Source: Undaria pinnatifida (taxonomy: Eukaryota; Sar; Phaeophyceae; Laminariales; Alariaceae). Taken from it: 64,000 nucleotides of DNA. Positions 14,601 to 29,600 of the stretch are shown here, piece after piece. Position numbers and translations under genes: made by a program. Where the stretch lies: NCBI GenBank assembly GCA_012845835.1, contig JABAKD010000028.1, forward strand, positions 13,610,648-13,674,647, read 5' to 3'. The notes beneath the pieces were generated by a model. The model saw nothing but the letters and a program-made list of their open reading frames with translations. It searched no databases and was not told where the DNA came from. How positions within the stretch are numbered: position 1 is the stretch's first letter; every line of letters begins with the position of its first letter.

Positions 14601-17600
14601 CGTGTACCACTACGTACGACCTTTGCGTGACGCAGCTTAAAAACAGAATCGATGTTTCCCCTAGTTTTTTATGTCGAAAATATATTCCCTGTATTTTCAC
14701 ACCCTCCCCATACCATCAGTCAGACAAAAAGCGTGTGTGTAATATAGCGTCATCAGTGTGCGTGCTCTTACCCGTACCTATATTACTTGCACGAGTAAAA
14801 CCTATGTCGACGTGCCCGAACTAGTATAATACCAGCCTCGAGGCCGGGGACGCAGCCACTCTTAACGCTGAGAGTGGCCTTTTCTAGCTCAGTAATTGTA
14901 ATCACTACCTCCTCGTTTTGGTCATGCGTGCGCTTGCCTCCTCTATCCACGTACGTACGTGTCACCGAATTAATAAATAAATGCACTATGATACCTACCG
15001 CGGTACCATGGGGATTTTTTTTCAGTAAGTACTCTTTGTGATGGGACAAACAATGACGCCGATTTGGAAATGGTAATGTCTAGCCAAAAAAAATTTTCGT
15101 CAACCTCTCCATACGTCAAGATAGGAAGAAAAATTGGAGAGTACTGTTAAAAGTACTCCGGAGTACGAAATTTTGCGCACTTCTCGCTTGTCTCTCTTAG
15201 CGTCCATCCGCGTTCACGTCGAGGTACCGAACTGATAAGGCAGGGCGACAGGCGTTGGAGCCTCTCCTCGAAGACGGCGCTTGAAACGAACCGATTTACC
15301 CAAGAAATTCCAGTTCCGAGAATCCCATACAGACACGGAAAATACTCCTTACCATATTCCTGTCCCCTAAAATAGAAAAATATTCGATTCATATATATTT
15401 TTTTTTCATTTTTTTTTTCATTTTTTTTCTTTGTTTGTATTTTTTTTTTTGTTTCCAAGAACCGTCGATTTTTTTGGATTTTAGCTTCCACGCACAAATT
15501 GCCCGCCTATCCGCCCCCCCCCCCAGTCCCCCCCTCCCCCACCCCCTCCAACCCCGCTCGCTTTTGATGAAAACCAGGCCCCCACGTCCTTCAGAACTCC
15601 GGCCTCCCCTCACCGGTTATTCGACTTACAGGATTCACTTGATAAACGGATACATTTCTCTCCACAGCTGTCAGAATTCATCCCCCTCAGAAACGGGTCT
15701 TACAGTTTCCGCGCGCAGACTGACTAACATCACCCTGATGACCCTGATAGCTACACTGTAGTTGCAAGGGGAGTCGCCGACCTATATCCTTAATGAGGAC
15801 ACACAACCCGTAATACGCGCGATCGGAGTACCACACACAGCTTGCAAAGATGAGTTTCGACAAAATATTCGATCTCACAGCTGGAGTGTGTTTTCATTTT
15901 TTTTAATATTGTCTAGTCTAAAGGTATATTTGTTACGCAAAATCTGGTCGACCTCTGAAGCGCGGAATCGAACTTCAATAACAAACGTAGTGAGTACCTG
16001 GTGGTAGTTCATTAATAATCCATGTTGAAATCTCGGCATTACTTTACATACTGTACGTGTAGACCATGCGTAAGTGTAGTACCGTTTACTGCACGCTCTT
16101 TTGAATACTGGATTAAACAAATCGAAGTGCTGCCCTGCCCTACCCATGAGAGGCCCTTGCGCATAGTGAATTTACACAGGGAATGTATAAGGTATCGGTT
16201 CAGGACATGCTGATTAACAATTTCCGTGCGGCTTCGAATCTCCAAGACTTCAAAATTAAATAACTGTTTCACAGAAGCTCCCGGTATACTCGAGGGCGCC
16301 CGGGGACTGGGATAGCATACACCTAACTACCCCCCCCCGCCCCCCACCCCCCGAGGGGCCGAGAAAACAATTCTTCCACATTTTTGTTGTTTGGTGTGGT
16401 AATCGTTCCGAAGAGGCATACCTTCACATCAAAGCAAAGAACGCAATATTACATCTAAAATCCCTCGTATGTGTTTTATGTACCAGGTTCGACACTACTA
16501 TCGAAATGTTTTCGACAGTGGCGATACAATAATGGTGTATATAACTTGTACAAAAAAAAAATGCAGGTAGCAGACGTGATTTTGATTATATTAAGCGCCT
16601 TTTCAATGGAGTTGGTGCTGAGAATATAGTCGAATGCTATCAACATAGTATGCCGGTGCTGTACAGCAGTACCGCGGTAACAGGGTCTAACCACATGAAT
16701 TGGTGCCTCGCCAAAATAGTGCACCCAAGTCAACCCCCCACGGCGGCAACGTTAACACACACAAAGCAACGGCTCGCAGTGTGCGCGACTGCTGTAGTAG
16801 CTGCGGGGAGCGTTGTTGCTGCTGCTGCAGTGCCAAATGGCAATATTCGCCTGTGCGAGCAAGGATTGTGCAGAAACTAGGCCGCATACCAAGGCAAAAA
16901 CGATACTGTCTGCGGTTTTAGCCTCCTCTACCACATGGTACACCACAGCATGTGCCACAGGGACGAGTTTTTTACCGGATACCAGGTACCAGATAGGATG
17001 TATATATATGGTGTCGAGGTTTTGCCACACCGCTACAGCAAACAGTTGTCGCGCGCCGCGCGACAACACCTGCCGATCGCACGGCTCACCGGGGCCTCCT
17101 GCCCCACCTAGGAGCGAGCTTATAGCTGCTTTTCGTGGTACCACTCATTATGGCTGAAGTCACCGTCACAATACGCAGCTGCTATGTTTGGCTTATCTAT
17201 GCGCTGGCCTCCCATTAGTATTATAGCACTATGGAAGGCCTTGTGTCAAGCAGAGCAGGAGAGACCGGCTATCTACCGTCCCCTATATTTTCGGTTTTAC
17301 AAAGGATTTAGTATTGGCGTTTGGGCACTATATGGAAGGCGTTGCATATCTAGCAGCGAGGGGGGGACGCTCTCTAGCGTCTCGTGTGTTCGGCTTATAT
17401 ATAATTTAGTATACGTGCGGTCAGCTTATTTGGGATTCAGTATGGCGTTTTGGGGAGGGGACGGCGGTGTCAAGTACCACTCCCCCTCTTGTCGGGAAGT
17501 TCGAAGTTGAGAAAGTTAACGTGAGGTGCCGGAAAAAATGTTTTGCGCCCTCGGCATGCTTCATACTTCGAGCATTCTTAGTGTATTTGACCTGTCCGGT

Positions 17601-20600
17601 TCTGCGGGTACTCGGAGTGTTACCAGACCCAGGCTACGGTAGGGGGGTCCCCTTTTGGGCCTTTTATTTCAGTGGCTAGGGGTCACTCGCGCGAGTAACC
17701 CCTTTGTTCCTATGCAATCTTACGCTTTCTTTATGTTTTACATTGACGAAATCAATCCGCAATGCAAAGGTGATCTAAGCTGCGGCAAACCAAGTTCCTA
17801 AACCATCTTCATCCGTAGGGTACAGAGCTACTCGTGCGAGTGGCTCAAACACACCAGTGAAAATGGGGGTACCCCTCCTACCGTAGCCTTGGTCACCAGT
17901 GCGTATGGCCGAAGAGAGTATGAGCAGTGGTGCTGTACGCCGAATTACTGCAATAACGGAGTTGAATACTCCGAGCACTATTGACACTGCCCGCTGCAGT
18001 CCTCGCAGTATGAAATACTGACATAAAGCAACACCTCACCTTGCAGTACGAAATGGTGAAATACTGCGAGTGAGTATCACGCGGGCAACGAAGACATTTC
18101 GTAGGGTCATCGTCCATCAACAGGTTTCTATTTCAAGTATTGTAATTGAATGCCTATTGTTGTGGTCCCTAAATGAAGACATTTTCCTCCGAGCAATATC
18201 ATTTGCCCGGAATAGGCTTGCACCTGACTCTCTTGTCCACGCGATTTCCGATATTTTTAGGTATTGTTATGTAAAATTATTACTTGCACCTAGGACAAGA
18301 ACAAGTTACTAGTACAGTATCTTGATATTTCACGACCAAATATATCGTAAGGTCAGCAGTCTGCTGCGATCGAAATCCCGATTTTACTTTCCCTGTGACA
18401 GAATGTTACAATATCAACAGTGGTCGTGTCAGTTGTGGTCGACAATCGCGCTCAGTAGCAGCTAAATAAATACAGACTGGTTCAAGTCAAGGCCACGGGG
18501 GTACCCAATCGTCGCCCGGTCTCCTTTTTTCCGGTGACTCAAATACCTAGATGTTTTTTATCGGAACAGTGCAAAACATGCCTAGGATAACACGCTGCGT
18601 TTGGATGTTGGGCTGGTTCGTTACTTAGGGTCAGGCAACACCACACTCAAGAGTCCTTCATCCACAGGTAGATGTTGCGAGTCTCTTCACTTTGGTTTCG
18701 CTCTGGCCCTCAGCAGAGCTCCACACCTCGACTTTGAGGCGCCGCGGTGATCGAAATTTGTGGTACACAAAACAAGACAAGAAGCGATTTCCAACTACGG
18801 ATGAACGTGTGCACTTCCATAGCGGGCCGCTACAGCTCCCCACAGCAACCAATGCCCGCGAAATTAAGCAACGCTCCAGGAGGGGGTTATGACGACGTCG
18901 GGTGCGCCAGGCAGCAGTCGCAGGCAGCCAGAAGCGACTCACAGGACGTTTTCGTGTTTTCGAACTTTCGAGCCAGCAACACCAAAAGCTACCCGAAATT
19001 GAGGAACGCTCCTGGAGGGGTTAATGACGACGTCCGGTGCGCCAGGCAGCAGTCGCAGGCAGCCAGAAGCGACTCACAAGACGTTTTCGTGTTTACGAAC
19101 TTTCGAGCCAGCAACACCAAAAGCTCCCAGACTCGCTGAATTATATCGGTTCATACGCGGGAGCCAAATACGATGGGGACATGCACCAATGAAAAAACGA
19201 TTTTCACCAATTGCTTGTTGCTCGCCAAGCGGATGACACAACTCTTGTTGTCGTTGGAGGAAAAATAGAGGCAAACAATATTTCATTCCCGTGAGAGAAA
19301 AGAAATTATGGAGTCCAAAAAAGTGCTATAAACGCCCGAAAATATAATACAAGAAAAAAAATACACTCCAGCTGTGATATCGTGAGATGTATTGTTGATA
19401 TTTGCAGCTTTTCTCTGAACTTTCGAAAATGGGATTTCGTTTGCAAATGCCATATATTCTATATTCAGGTGGATTTATATGTACGCGAATGTCTCCATAC
19501 GAGCTCCTTCTCAAAACATCTCTGTGGGATCCCCCGTGGCCTTAAACGACAAAATGTATTCCCCGGCGCATGTCCACGCCGTTTTTCGATTCAGACCGTC
19601 AAATATTGCACACGTCTTTCATATGCCTTTTCGGAGACCTTGCCTGTCAGGGCTTTACTTGTTTGCTTAATATAATTTGGATCATCTTAAACCAAGCATT
19701 ATCGGCTAACGGAAAAAAGAAAAACCGGAGGTCTGGACTCGGGATGGGCATGTACAATCCGTGTGCAAAATGTCAGGGTCCATCTCACAGAAGAGGCATG
19801 GACATTTGGACGGGTGATGAGCTCAAAAAGTTATACTGAGTATATGTTATGTATTTCAAGGACTTGGTTTTAATGTAGGATCCAGTTATTTCTGTTTTAT
19901 GTTGAATATTGAACATCCACAGGTCAGATTTTAGACTTTTGGGCGAAAAAATACACAAACATGCCTCGAAGTCGTACCTCCGACCGCTTCTTGCTCAATG
20001 CGGCGCAATGTTGTTTTTGCCCCCGCTGGGAAAAAGCCTTAATTTTATTTTAAAAACCTGAATGCTTGCCATTGGTGGATAAGTTTTTTGCTCCCTCTAG
20101 CGACAGCCCGAGGCTGTTAAAAACGAAATTGGCCATGGCATCGTAGTATGATACCATATAATCATCCTTCTAGTAGATATTGCGAGCGGCCTTCGTGGGG
20201 GGGAGGGTTTCCGTTATTCAACTCAACTCACCCTGTAGACCAAATCTGAAATGGATGGGCCAGATAGTTCCACTTTATTGTCCATCTTCCACATCAATTA
20301 AACGAGCAATTACCCATTGACTAACTCTTCCTGATAAATCGTTTGATCTTGGGCCTTTTTCGCAAAACAATCCACAGACATGCCTTGGAGTATCTCCTAC
20401 CGGTTCGTGCAAAATGCGGCGCAATTTTTTCTTTGCCCCAGCTGAGAAAAAGCTTGAATGTCACTTTTAGTGAAATATTGAGGGCCTGTCTTTGGTCGAT
20501 ACGAGGTTTGCTCCTGGCGATAGCCCGAGGCCATGAATAAATAAACTGGCCATGTGATCTCTTCACACTGTCCATGGGGGTCAGTATGATACAAAAAAAA

Positions 20601-23600
20601 ACACCCTTTGATATTCGAGCTGCATTCGTGGGGGAAGAGTTTCTGCCGTTTAACTCGAACCACTCTGTAGACCAGATCTGAAATGGATTGTCCGGACAAT
20701 TCCACTGTGTTGTCCATCTTCCACATCTATCTGTTAGACGAACAAGTACCATTGATTAAGCCTTCCTGATGAATCGTTTTCGCACGTTTTACGATGTGAA
20801 ACTATTGCCAATCATCAATTTCCATTTGGCCGACAGCACCAAACATCCGAAGTACGTGGTCCTGACAACGTCTATTAATTGGTCAACAACCTCTTACGAC
20901 GCATTTCCGACTCCTGAATTGATCCCAGTCTAACTTCAAGTATTTTTCTCTGTTGTGTTAGTCCAGCGGTAAATGGGTTCACACCAAACCGATTGGCCGT
21001 CTACTAACAAAACTCGATATGTACTAAACTGGTACGTACTAGATGACGTTTTAAGGTTCAGACTGGAATACAAGCATTTCATCCATCACAACGTGGATCA
21101 CTCCCCTTGGCTGTTTGCAGTAGAGACAGTGCTATGGTCGAGGGCTGCGAAGAGTGGGGACTGGTACCGGGGGGATCGCTGACGCGGCGTACCGCCTCGT
21201 GACGATATGGCACAGGGGCGAGGCGAAGAAGAGCTGGCAGTGCCACGCAGCAGAGGACATACAAGGGCAGCGACTAGGGGAAACCCGGGGGGGGGGGGGA
21301 GGGGGGGGGGGGGGGGGGGCAGCTGTATAAATACATCAGCTGTCGACGAATGCAGAAGCGAAATGAGTGGTAGACCGTGTGGCAAGGTACTGATTCGACA
21401 AATACGCAGAACCTGTGCTACTGCTGTACCCCTGAAGCCAACAACAGACAGTGAGTACTAGCGTCTGACTTATTTGTTTTCGTTGGGTTCAATGGGTGGA
21501 GCGCCAAAGAATTTCAGTAACGGTACTTGTTGTCTTGCTCTGTTCCCCCCTTGTTTCTCTGTTTGTTCCCTTATTTTCCATCCACGCCCGCCTTGTGCCT
21601 GTATCTTCTTCGTGATGTTTCGCCCGTGCGCGCAACGACAGTTATTATCTGTTCCACAGCACGTATGTCGTACCTTGGTATCGTATTATGATATGTATGT
21701 TGTTTTTCTTGCAGCCTGTATGATCTTGCATCACATCCTTCAGAACTCCTGTCGACTTCTTCGTCATTTCTTAGTTCCCATTTTTCATTTTTTCATGTTG
21801 TGGCGTGTTTGTTCTTGTTGTGTTCTCACACCCGGTACGCTAGCATTTTGCATGCTTTACCTTGATCAAGTCCGGTTTGGTATGCTCTATCAGGTCTTCT
21901 GCCTCCAATCTCCCACCTCACAACAGCAGCGGTTCCGTACGTGCTAATCAAACGCCCACTGGTTCCCTGTACCCTGCTGTATCCGGTTTGCGTTTGGGTT
22001 ACCCTCCATATCCTTCATTTTCACCTGAATGATCGAGCTCACCTCAACTAACTCGCCATCTCGTACTAGAATGTACCTTATGAAAACACGCCATCCAAAC
22101 ATATTTAGTAGCCATTCCCGCTCCACGAAGCCCAGATTTCCTACGTTCAAAGTTACACTTGTTTTCAGTTTCTCGACATCAGAGCAGTCTGTGAACATAC
22201 TCGTACAATTTGTATCTTCCAGGATTACGAATCAACACAAACCTGGGTGTACTGACATCGTCTGGAAGAAAGGACGGTTTGATGTGAAGACAACACACAC
22301 ATGAGATACCGGTATACGGTCTCGTACATATGATTTTGTACATACGTACCTGTCACCGAAGACAATGGAATATTTCGGGGGATATGATACACGGAAACGA
22401 CGTATAACGTATAAGAACAAAACATAAAACATCTCGATAATCTGCACAGCTAACACTATAGGTGAAATGTATCTAGCAGCTGAAATACGCACTTCTTTCT
22501 GTCGTCGCCAACAGATTTCGCCCAAATATATCGTACAAACACATTGCGCCGTTGTTGTCCAATATGCCCCGCGCAAAATCTCACCAGAAATCTACGACAG
22601 TTATTAATAGTCCGTTGTTAAAAAAGCGCTCAGGCCACAAGAACATTATCCTAAGAACACTTTCCCACCTAAAACACACGAGACGAGGAAGCGGCACAAG
22701 TGAAAATAATCAATGTGCAAACTGGACTAACATGGCAGCGGGCAGCCATTCAACTACAGCACATTATCTTCCCGTCCACACAACTACCCCACTCGTGGCA
22801 TAATCCGCAACCCGCAACTTGTTTTGAACCCACGACGCTGCTAACCGCCGCGTGTACGTACGTACATATGCCTAGACGGTAGTGACGGTAGTGCATGTTG
22901 CTTACTTCACAGGTTTTGGTGGTATTGGCAGAGTTGTATAGGTAAAGTTGTATTCGTACCCTTCATGGGTAGTAGAGTTGCGTATGGAAGAGTTGTACAC
23001 CCCTTATGGGGAACGACCTATCAACTTTCTGGGACGTGGTTGCTGTACTGCACGTTGTCAGATTGTCCGGAAAACGTGGCAATCGTTGAAATTTGTATGG
23101 TGTTTTTTGGTTCGATTGCACTTTTATCGCTGCATGCCCTCGAGTTGTTACTCTGACAGAACTCCAGACAGCAGACGAGTTCCTCTGTGCTCGCGATTAT
23201 CGAGTGCCTCGTACGGTGCAGGCAGCACTCCAGACAACAACCGCTGTAGTCAGTAGCGCTTAGTTGGTTAGTTGCGGGAACGGGGAGGACTCTATAGGCG
23301 GTAATTGGGTGGACACCAGCAGTCATGCTGTGAGTTTCCACGTTGGTTGAATTTCACTTGTGCGCCTTCTTCGTCCCGGGTGTCTTAGCTGCAGACTCCT
23401 CGCGTCCCAAACCGAACGTTGATTTCATGACGTTTTTTCGCGTGTTCCTAGGGCTTTAGCACCTCTGTGTGACCACTATTAGAGTAATATTTACCAGTGT
23501 ATATACTCGTATGAGAACAATATCAACAACAAACAACGAAAACAACCACAATCAACATGCTTTTATAAAATTAATTTGACGGCCCGAGTGATATTGCGGG

Positions 23601-26600
23601 CTGTCAGTTAAGTGGAATTTCAAGGACGATTGGTTTCACAGGCCGCCTAGTAAATGGAATTGCCACCGCCTTTGGTTTCCGGGTCCGTCTGTCAATTATT
23701 GGCCTTTAGTACATATGATGTATGCCTATACCGTGGACAAATGGTGTAGCTAAAGGGCAAATGCTCCTATCGTAGATTCCCGAATATGTATATTAATTGG
23801 AATTACACTGACAACTGATCCATAAAACACGTGTCATATGTTAATTGGAGTTGCCTCGACAACTGAATGCGGAGGCTATCTGTTGACAGGATTTGTGCAA
23901 ACAGCAAGGCTCGTCAGAATTCTGCCAATACATTTGACCGATCCCATAGATTCCACCTACATGTCGCGGAAATTTCAGCAAAAGCCACTATTTCACCACC
24001 GAGGCCATACTAACTGCAATTCTTGGTCTGGTGTCCTGGTTGCAACTGATAGACAGTCAGACAGTTATAAAAATCCAATCCAAATTGCTGAAAACCCTAT
24101 TGATAGTAACATGACAATCGAATCCGAGGAGCAAATGTAAGTCTTACTGAGATCAGCTGGATTTTCCAGAAATACTGGTGTGGTCAATAAAATTAATAGG
24201 TACTCTTCGAAATCAATCGTCCGGACGAGTATTATGAACTGAAATTCTCTAAATCACTTGTCGGTCTAATTCATGGTAATACATAGCATCCAAAGCAATT
24301 GCGAAGACCATTTCAATAAAATGGCTTTCTCGTATATAAAGCATCTGATCAATTCCAGTTAATGAAAAGCTAGCCAAATCAATGCGCGCGGACAAATCCA
24401 AGCAATAAATGTCATAGTCGCGTAAAGCAATATTTTTGGACAAACGCAATTAATACACTACTTCGTAAAGCAATTGATACAGCAAGTCAACTTGACTGGC
24501 ATTCTCGGAAAAGAAAAATAGAATATTTGAAAAATATATATCCGGTTTAATTTTATCGAATTGACAGCCCTGTAATAATATTTGTCCTGGTCATTCCAAT
24601 TTTTTGGCAGTTTCCGTAGTCAGTTGTAAACACAATGATTATTTATTTACAGCACAGAAAACTGTCTACGGTGTGAAAGTATTGGCAGTAAGGGCAGTAC
24701 CAACAGCCGAAATACTGCAACCTACAAGTGTCAAATACTTGGGGTATCCACGCGAAATTCGAAGTACTGTACCAGGGGTATCCACAGTATTTTTGAAATC
24801 CTTCAAGTACCGCGACTATCTGCACCCGAGAACCACAAAACACTGGGAGTACTCGTCGTATTCGCAGTACACACCAGGTAACACCGAAACACTGCGAGTA
24901 CAAGAAGCATATGCACAACTTCTTCCCCGAAGTACTATAATTTATTCCCCGGTGTTGAAAGCATCTATGAACTGTTTGTTCATACGCCCATTCACTCATC
25001 CACATTCGCACGCCAGAGGCTTTGACGGAAAAAACTTGATCCACCACCACGTACGTTTTTTTCCGGGAAAGTAAAGGTCAGGCATTTTGTTGAACGTAAT
25101 TTTCGGAAACGTTCGGCAGTCAACAGCTATCAGGTCAATCAACAGGTCCCGCCGCCTGTGTTGGCGTTGTAAAACATATCAGGTATGCTGTATCAACCCA
25201 TTGGGTGAATGGTGGCATTTACCAGGTGCGCAGCACGATGTTGATCACGCCTACACGCGCGACAGTAGAACACTCCAAACGTGGCGCAGCATAATATTCT
25301 GCATAGTCTACAACAACAAGGCGACATTGTGATTCAGCTCGACTGATCATCCCTATAATGTAATACTAATCGGTCGCACTTATAGCTGACGTTTTTGCAA
25401 TTTATATAAAATATTTTACTCTAGTGTAGTGGTGTTGATAATGATGCCTGACGGGATCTTCACGACGATGCCGGTTTCTTCATGCTCGGGCTGGTGTAGG
25501 CTCTATTGTACGACACCGGACCGCCAGCGCTACCCCGACCGTGCAATCATTCAATACCATAAGAGCTGAAACAAAGAGAAAGCGTCAGAGTCTTTTGTAG
25601 CATTGCTTTGACTTGGATTTAGTGTGCCTTTGCGCACCTGGATGGTCAGCGATCTAAGACATCACGAGCAACAGAGAAAACCTCATGCGATTGGAGTCAT
25701 CGTCATCTGCAATGGCCCTTTCTAGGACGAACGAGAGACCATGGCGGCGACGATAGATAAAGGCTTCCCGTGCAGCCGTGGCCAACATAACGCACGTGAG
25801 CACCGTTCGCTGCAGCCCCATCCCCACGGGAAACATTGCACACCTCGGGCACATGACGATGTAGACGATCTAGACCATATAGACCATCTGCAGTACGTTT
25901 GTGCCTGCCGTGCAGAGGTGTTGTGCTGTGTCTGTATATAGCCTAATGATCCAGCCCAGGAAACGCGTGCTAGTTCACACATAGAGTGCGGCTCTCCCCC
26001 ATGTAAAATAAACTAGACGATACAGCTCTCCCCTGAACTATATTTACCATCAAGTAGGGATACATCATCTGTTCGAGGTGTTAAACCTTGCACGTTGTAC
26101 TGCATGTACTGCATGCCAACCCGTTGATCTCAACTTTCCAAAAATTGCCCCCTCGGCCAATGTGGCCGACAGGCCGGACCTATTTCCTAGCCAATCAATT
26201 TGCTCGCATGCAGCACCGCGTGTGAGGGAAGGGAATTGTAGATTGCTTAGAATACCCTCAAACTTCCTTTGCAAGCTTTTTAGGTGTCTTAGCGAGGACC
26301 AACGTCCGAATGGGTGAGGTGGACCGTGTTAATGGAGCACGTCCGGCGGAAGGCTGTTTTCTCATGGCCGGGGTTTTTGTTAGTAAGTGAGCTTCAGCAA
26401 TTCCCGCACTACCCGGATTGATGCCGTTCCGGGTGGCTATCTCCACCGCACCTGATGCCCAGGGGTTAGGTCGGGTCGACATACTCACGCATCGGTATAC
26501 AACGGCAGCTAACGCTGCTGGAGTAGTAACGGGGACCGTCGGTAAGGACAGCTCGCGCTATCGCTATCACGGGAACTGAAGGACACGCCAGCTAGCGGTA

Positions 26601-29600
26601 GAGTGAGGATGCAACTGAGTTAAAATGGCATACGACAGATATGACAATACGTGGAAGTGTGGTAAACTTGAGGCTTGTTTTCCCCATCCGCCGGAGGATT
26701 TAAGAAAAAATGGTAAACTCTACGTACTAAAGGTGTATACGAGTACGTGCGGTACTAGTAGATGCCGCCGGCGCGGCGTTGACAGCACCTCAGCACTCCG
26801 GTTGCCTTAGACTGCCACTGGCCTACAAAACTTGGCGAAGTCGGCGGTATTGGGCAGATGAGGGGACGTCGAAGTTAAACCCAGAGGCAGTCGATCGAGA
26901 CACAACGGCTGGTAGACAACGAGTACAATGCGGGCGGCAACCACACGGGACCGTGAAAGCAGAGCAAGGTCGCCGAGACGCATGACGGCAATAACGACAG
27001 AAAAATATAAAGCCTATAGACCAGGCCGAGACAAGCCGCCCGCCCGCTCCCAAATATCGAAATTATGAGAACGAAAAACAAAGTAACTTCGGCGGCAGGA
27101 ACCGACAAAATTCCGAAGGTAACCTGGTGATCTCTAGAGTTAGGACTTGTGCAGGAAAGCTACGGTTCTGTACCGAATGCTCTGCCAGCAGGTTCCTGAG
27201 AGAAGTATGGAGCCACGCTGGCCATGCTGCAAATCTCCATTTTTCTATACTATTCATGTTTCCGCAGCAGCTTTTTCACTTCCAGCATTCTAGCGGCATA
27301 CGAAAGACGCTTCACGCAAAGCCTCGCACGTCCTGAGTCACGCCTGCTTTGTTCAAACGCCTGATATTGGGTCATCCCGCAATCCCTAACCAAAGCAACT
27401 ACATCGGGGCGCTCATGCTGTATGGACCGCGGGGTTCCGTCGGAGACTGGCATCAAACGGGATGCCATTGATTGGCACTGTCGCCGAGGTTTAATTCGAA
27501 ATAACGGTGCGCGAGAACTCGTGCGTTTTCCAGCGTGACCAATGGATGGCACCTTGATTAATACAGCGTTAGCCTGTGAGGCATTTCCTCGGGTTGATGT
27601 AAGCGTCCTTGGGACGTGGCACAAGTACGAAAAATATCGCGTCAAAGCAAGCCTTCTTCACATATCACATGCGTAGGGTCCCGTGCTGTGGATGACGCGA
27701 CGTGGCGTTTCCCGTCAGGCGTCATTCCCACCGCCAGACTGTAATATATCGGTATTAAAAATTGTCCAGCTTCTGCTGAAAAAAAAAAAAATACCTGGTG
27801 CAGATTTTGTAATCGAAATATCAAGTGATACACCCAAACACAAATGTCCGTAGGGGCCCTTTGAGGTGTCTCATTCGTCCGGAGACTTCTCGCAACACAG
27901 GCCTGCATTCTAAAGGACAATCGTCGGGGTTGCTGCGTAAGATGATTCAAGTTTAATGCCCACTTTGATTCTTGTGCTATATGTATTTGCTTGTTGCTTC
28001 CAAGCCTTCGAAAAGCACCAGTTCTCTTCACGTCCGGCCGTGTGTCCGACGCAATAATGCACGACTGAAGTTGGAAAAATTGATGATGACCAGGCCGAGG
28101 AGGGACATGAAACGTCTCGCAACACAATACATGTATACATCTAATCGTCGGAGTTACGGTATGTCAGTGTCCGAGTATTTCCTATTTTGATTCCCTCCAA
28201 TTTCGTTGGGTATGCTAGATCTTTCCATCGCTGATCTGCCGAATTTTTTTTTTGTGATTTGTCTGTTACGCTGCCCCCAGTGCGGTTTGCATACTTACAG
28301 CTCAGAGCATCTGTAACGATACTGCCGCTGTTTTACATGATATGATACCTACCAAGGGTAGATGAGCACAGTACATGTACGAGTATGATTTTGAGATTTC
28401 TTTGTACCTGGCGTACATGTTCTGCATATCGTGTCCCTCGAACGTGGAAACTAAGTAACGTTTTGATTGTGTGTGGACTCCATATCGTGTCCTTCTCGTT
28501 TGTTAAACCAACAAATTATTCTCATGTATTATTTATCCCCGACATACATAACTTCGAAGAAGAACGTGTTCGTTCGCACAATCCGATCAGCACTTCTACG
28601 CAGTAATATTAGCCAAACACCAAAGGTTATTTTCTGTCTGAATGACGGGAAAGCATAAATTGCTTCTGCAACAACAATATAGAATGGCCAAGATTCTTAC
28701 GAAAGGTTTTTGCGGTATCCTGGATTGTTTTTCGATCGGCTGTTTGTGCCGATGCTGCGGTTTCTCTATAGTAGCTACTATTATCCGACATGAGGTCCGT
28801 CAGCTGTCTGTCGCGCTGCTTCTCTTCGCTCTTGTTCGTGTCCCTTAAAGTCCAGGTCTATCATGTTGCTGTTGTACCATGTGATACACTACAAAGGGGT
28901 AGTATAAAGAACACGGGCGTTCGGATTTCTTTGTCTTAAGCATATTCTTCTGCTGCTAGAACCTACTTGCTTTGGCCTTTACCCTGGCGCCACCGCGGTG
29001 GGGGCTGGGGGGTACCGCTTATTCCCCAGTACGAGCAAGGAAACGAAACGTGCAAGCGTTGATGCTGGCGCACCACACAGAGACGCATTATGTGGGTGTA
29101 AACCGACATATTTAAAATTGCATGCGCATGCCGCAGACACTTTCACAACAGAGTAGGGTCTACAGAAGAAGAGAAGTCCGAATCAAAATATAATACGCAT
29201 TGATATGTCGCCAAATTCCACAAAATCAATGCTGGTGCAAAGGTATTCAGGCACGTTGAAACAAGGACGCGGCATCGAACTTACGATATCCTCGCGCGAA
29301 CCCCTGCTTAATCACCTTGGTGGTATATATGGCCAGGGCATAAGTCTTTAGTACGTGTCGTGAACGTTTGAATAATCCGTTCGTATGTACTCTGTAGGCA
29401 TGTATAAAATCCAGTTTGAGGGATAAACATTGTTTGGTGGGTTATGGAGCGAACAACACCGTACGGAAACCGACAGGTAAACGTCGAGATATCAGACACG
29501 TTGCAGGCAATGGAAGGCATGACGCTCGTCCTTGCACCTGCATGTAACATTGTATTAATGGATGCGTGATTAGCGAGTTTAGGGTCTCACAGCGTGTGTA

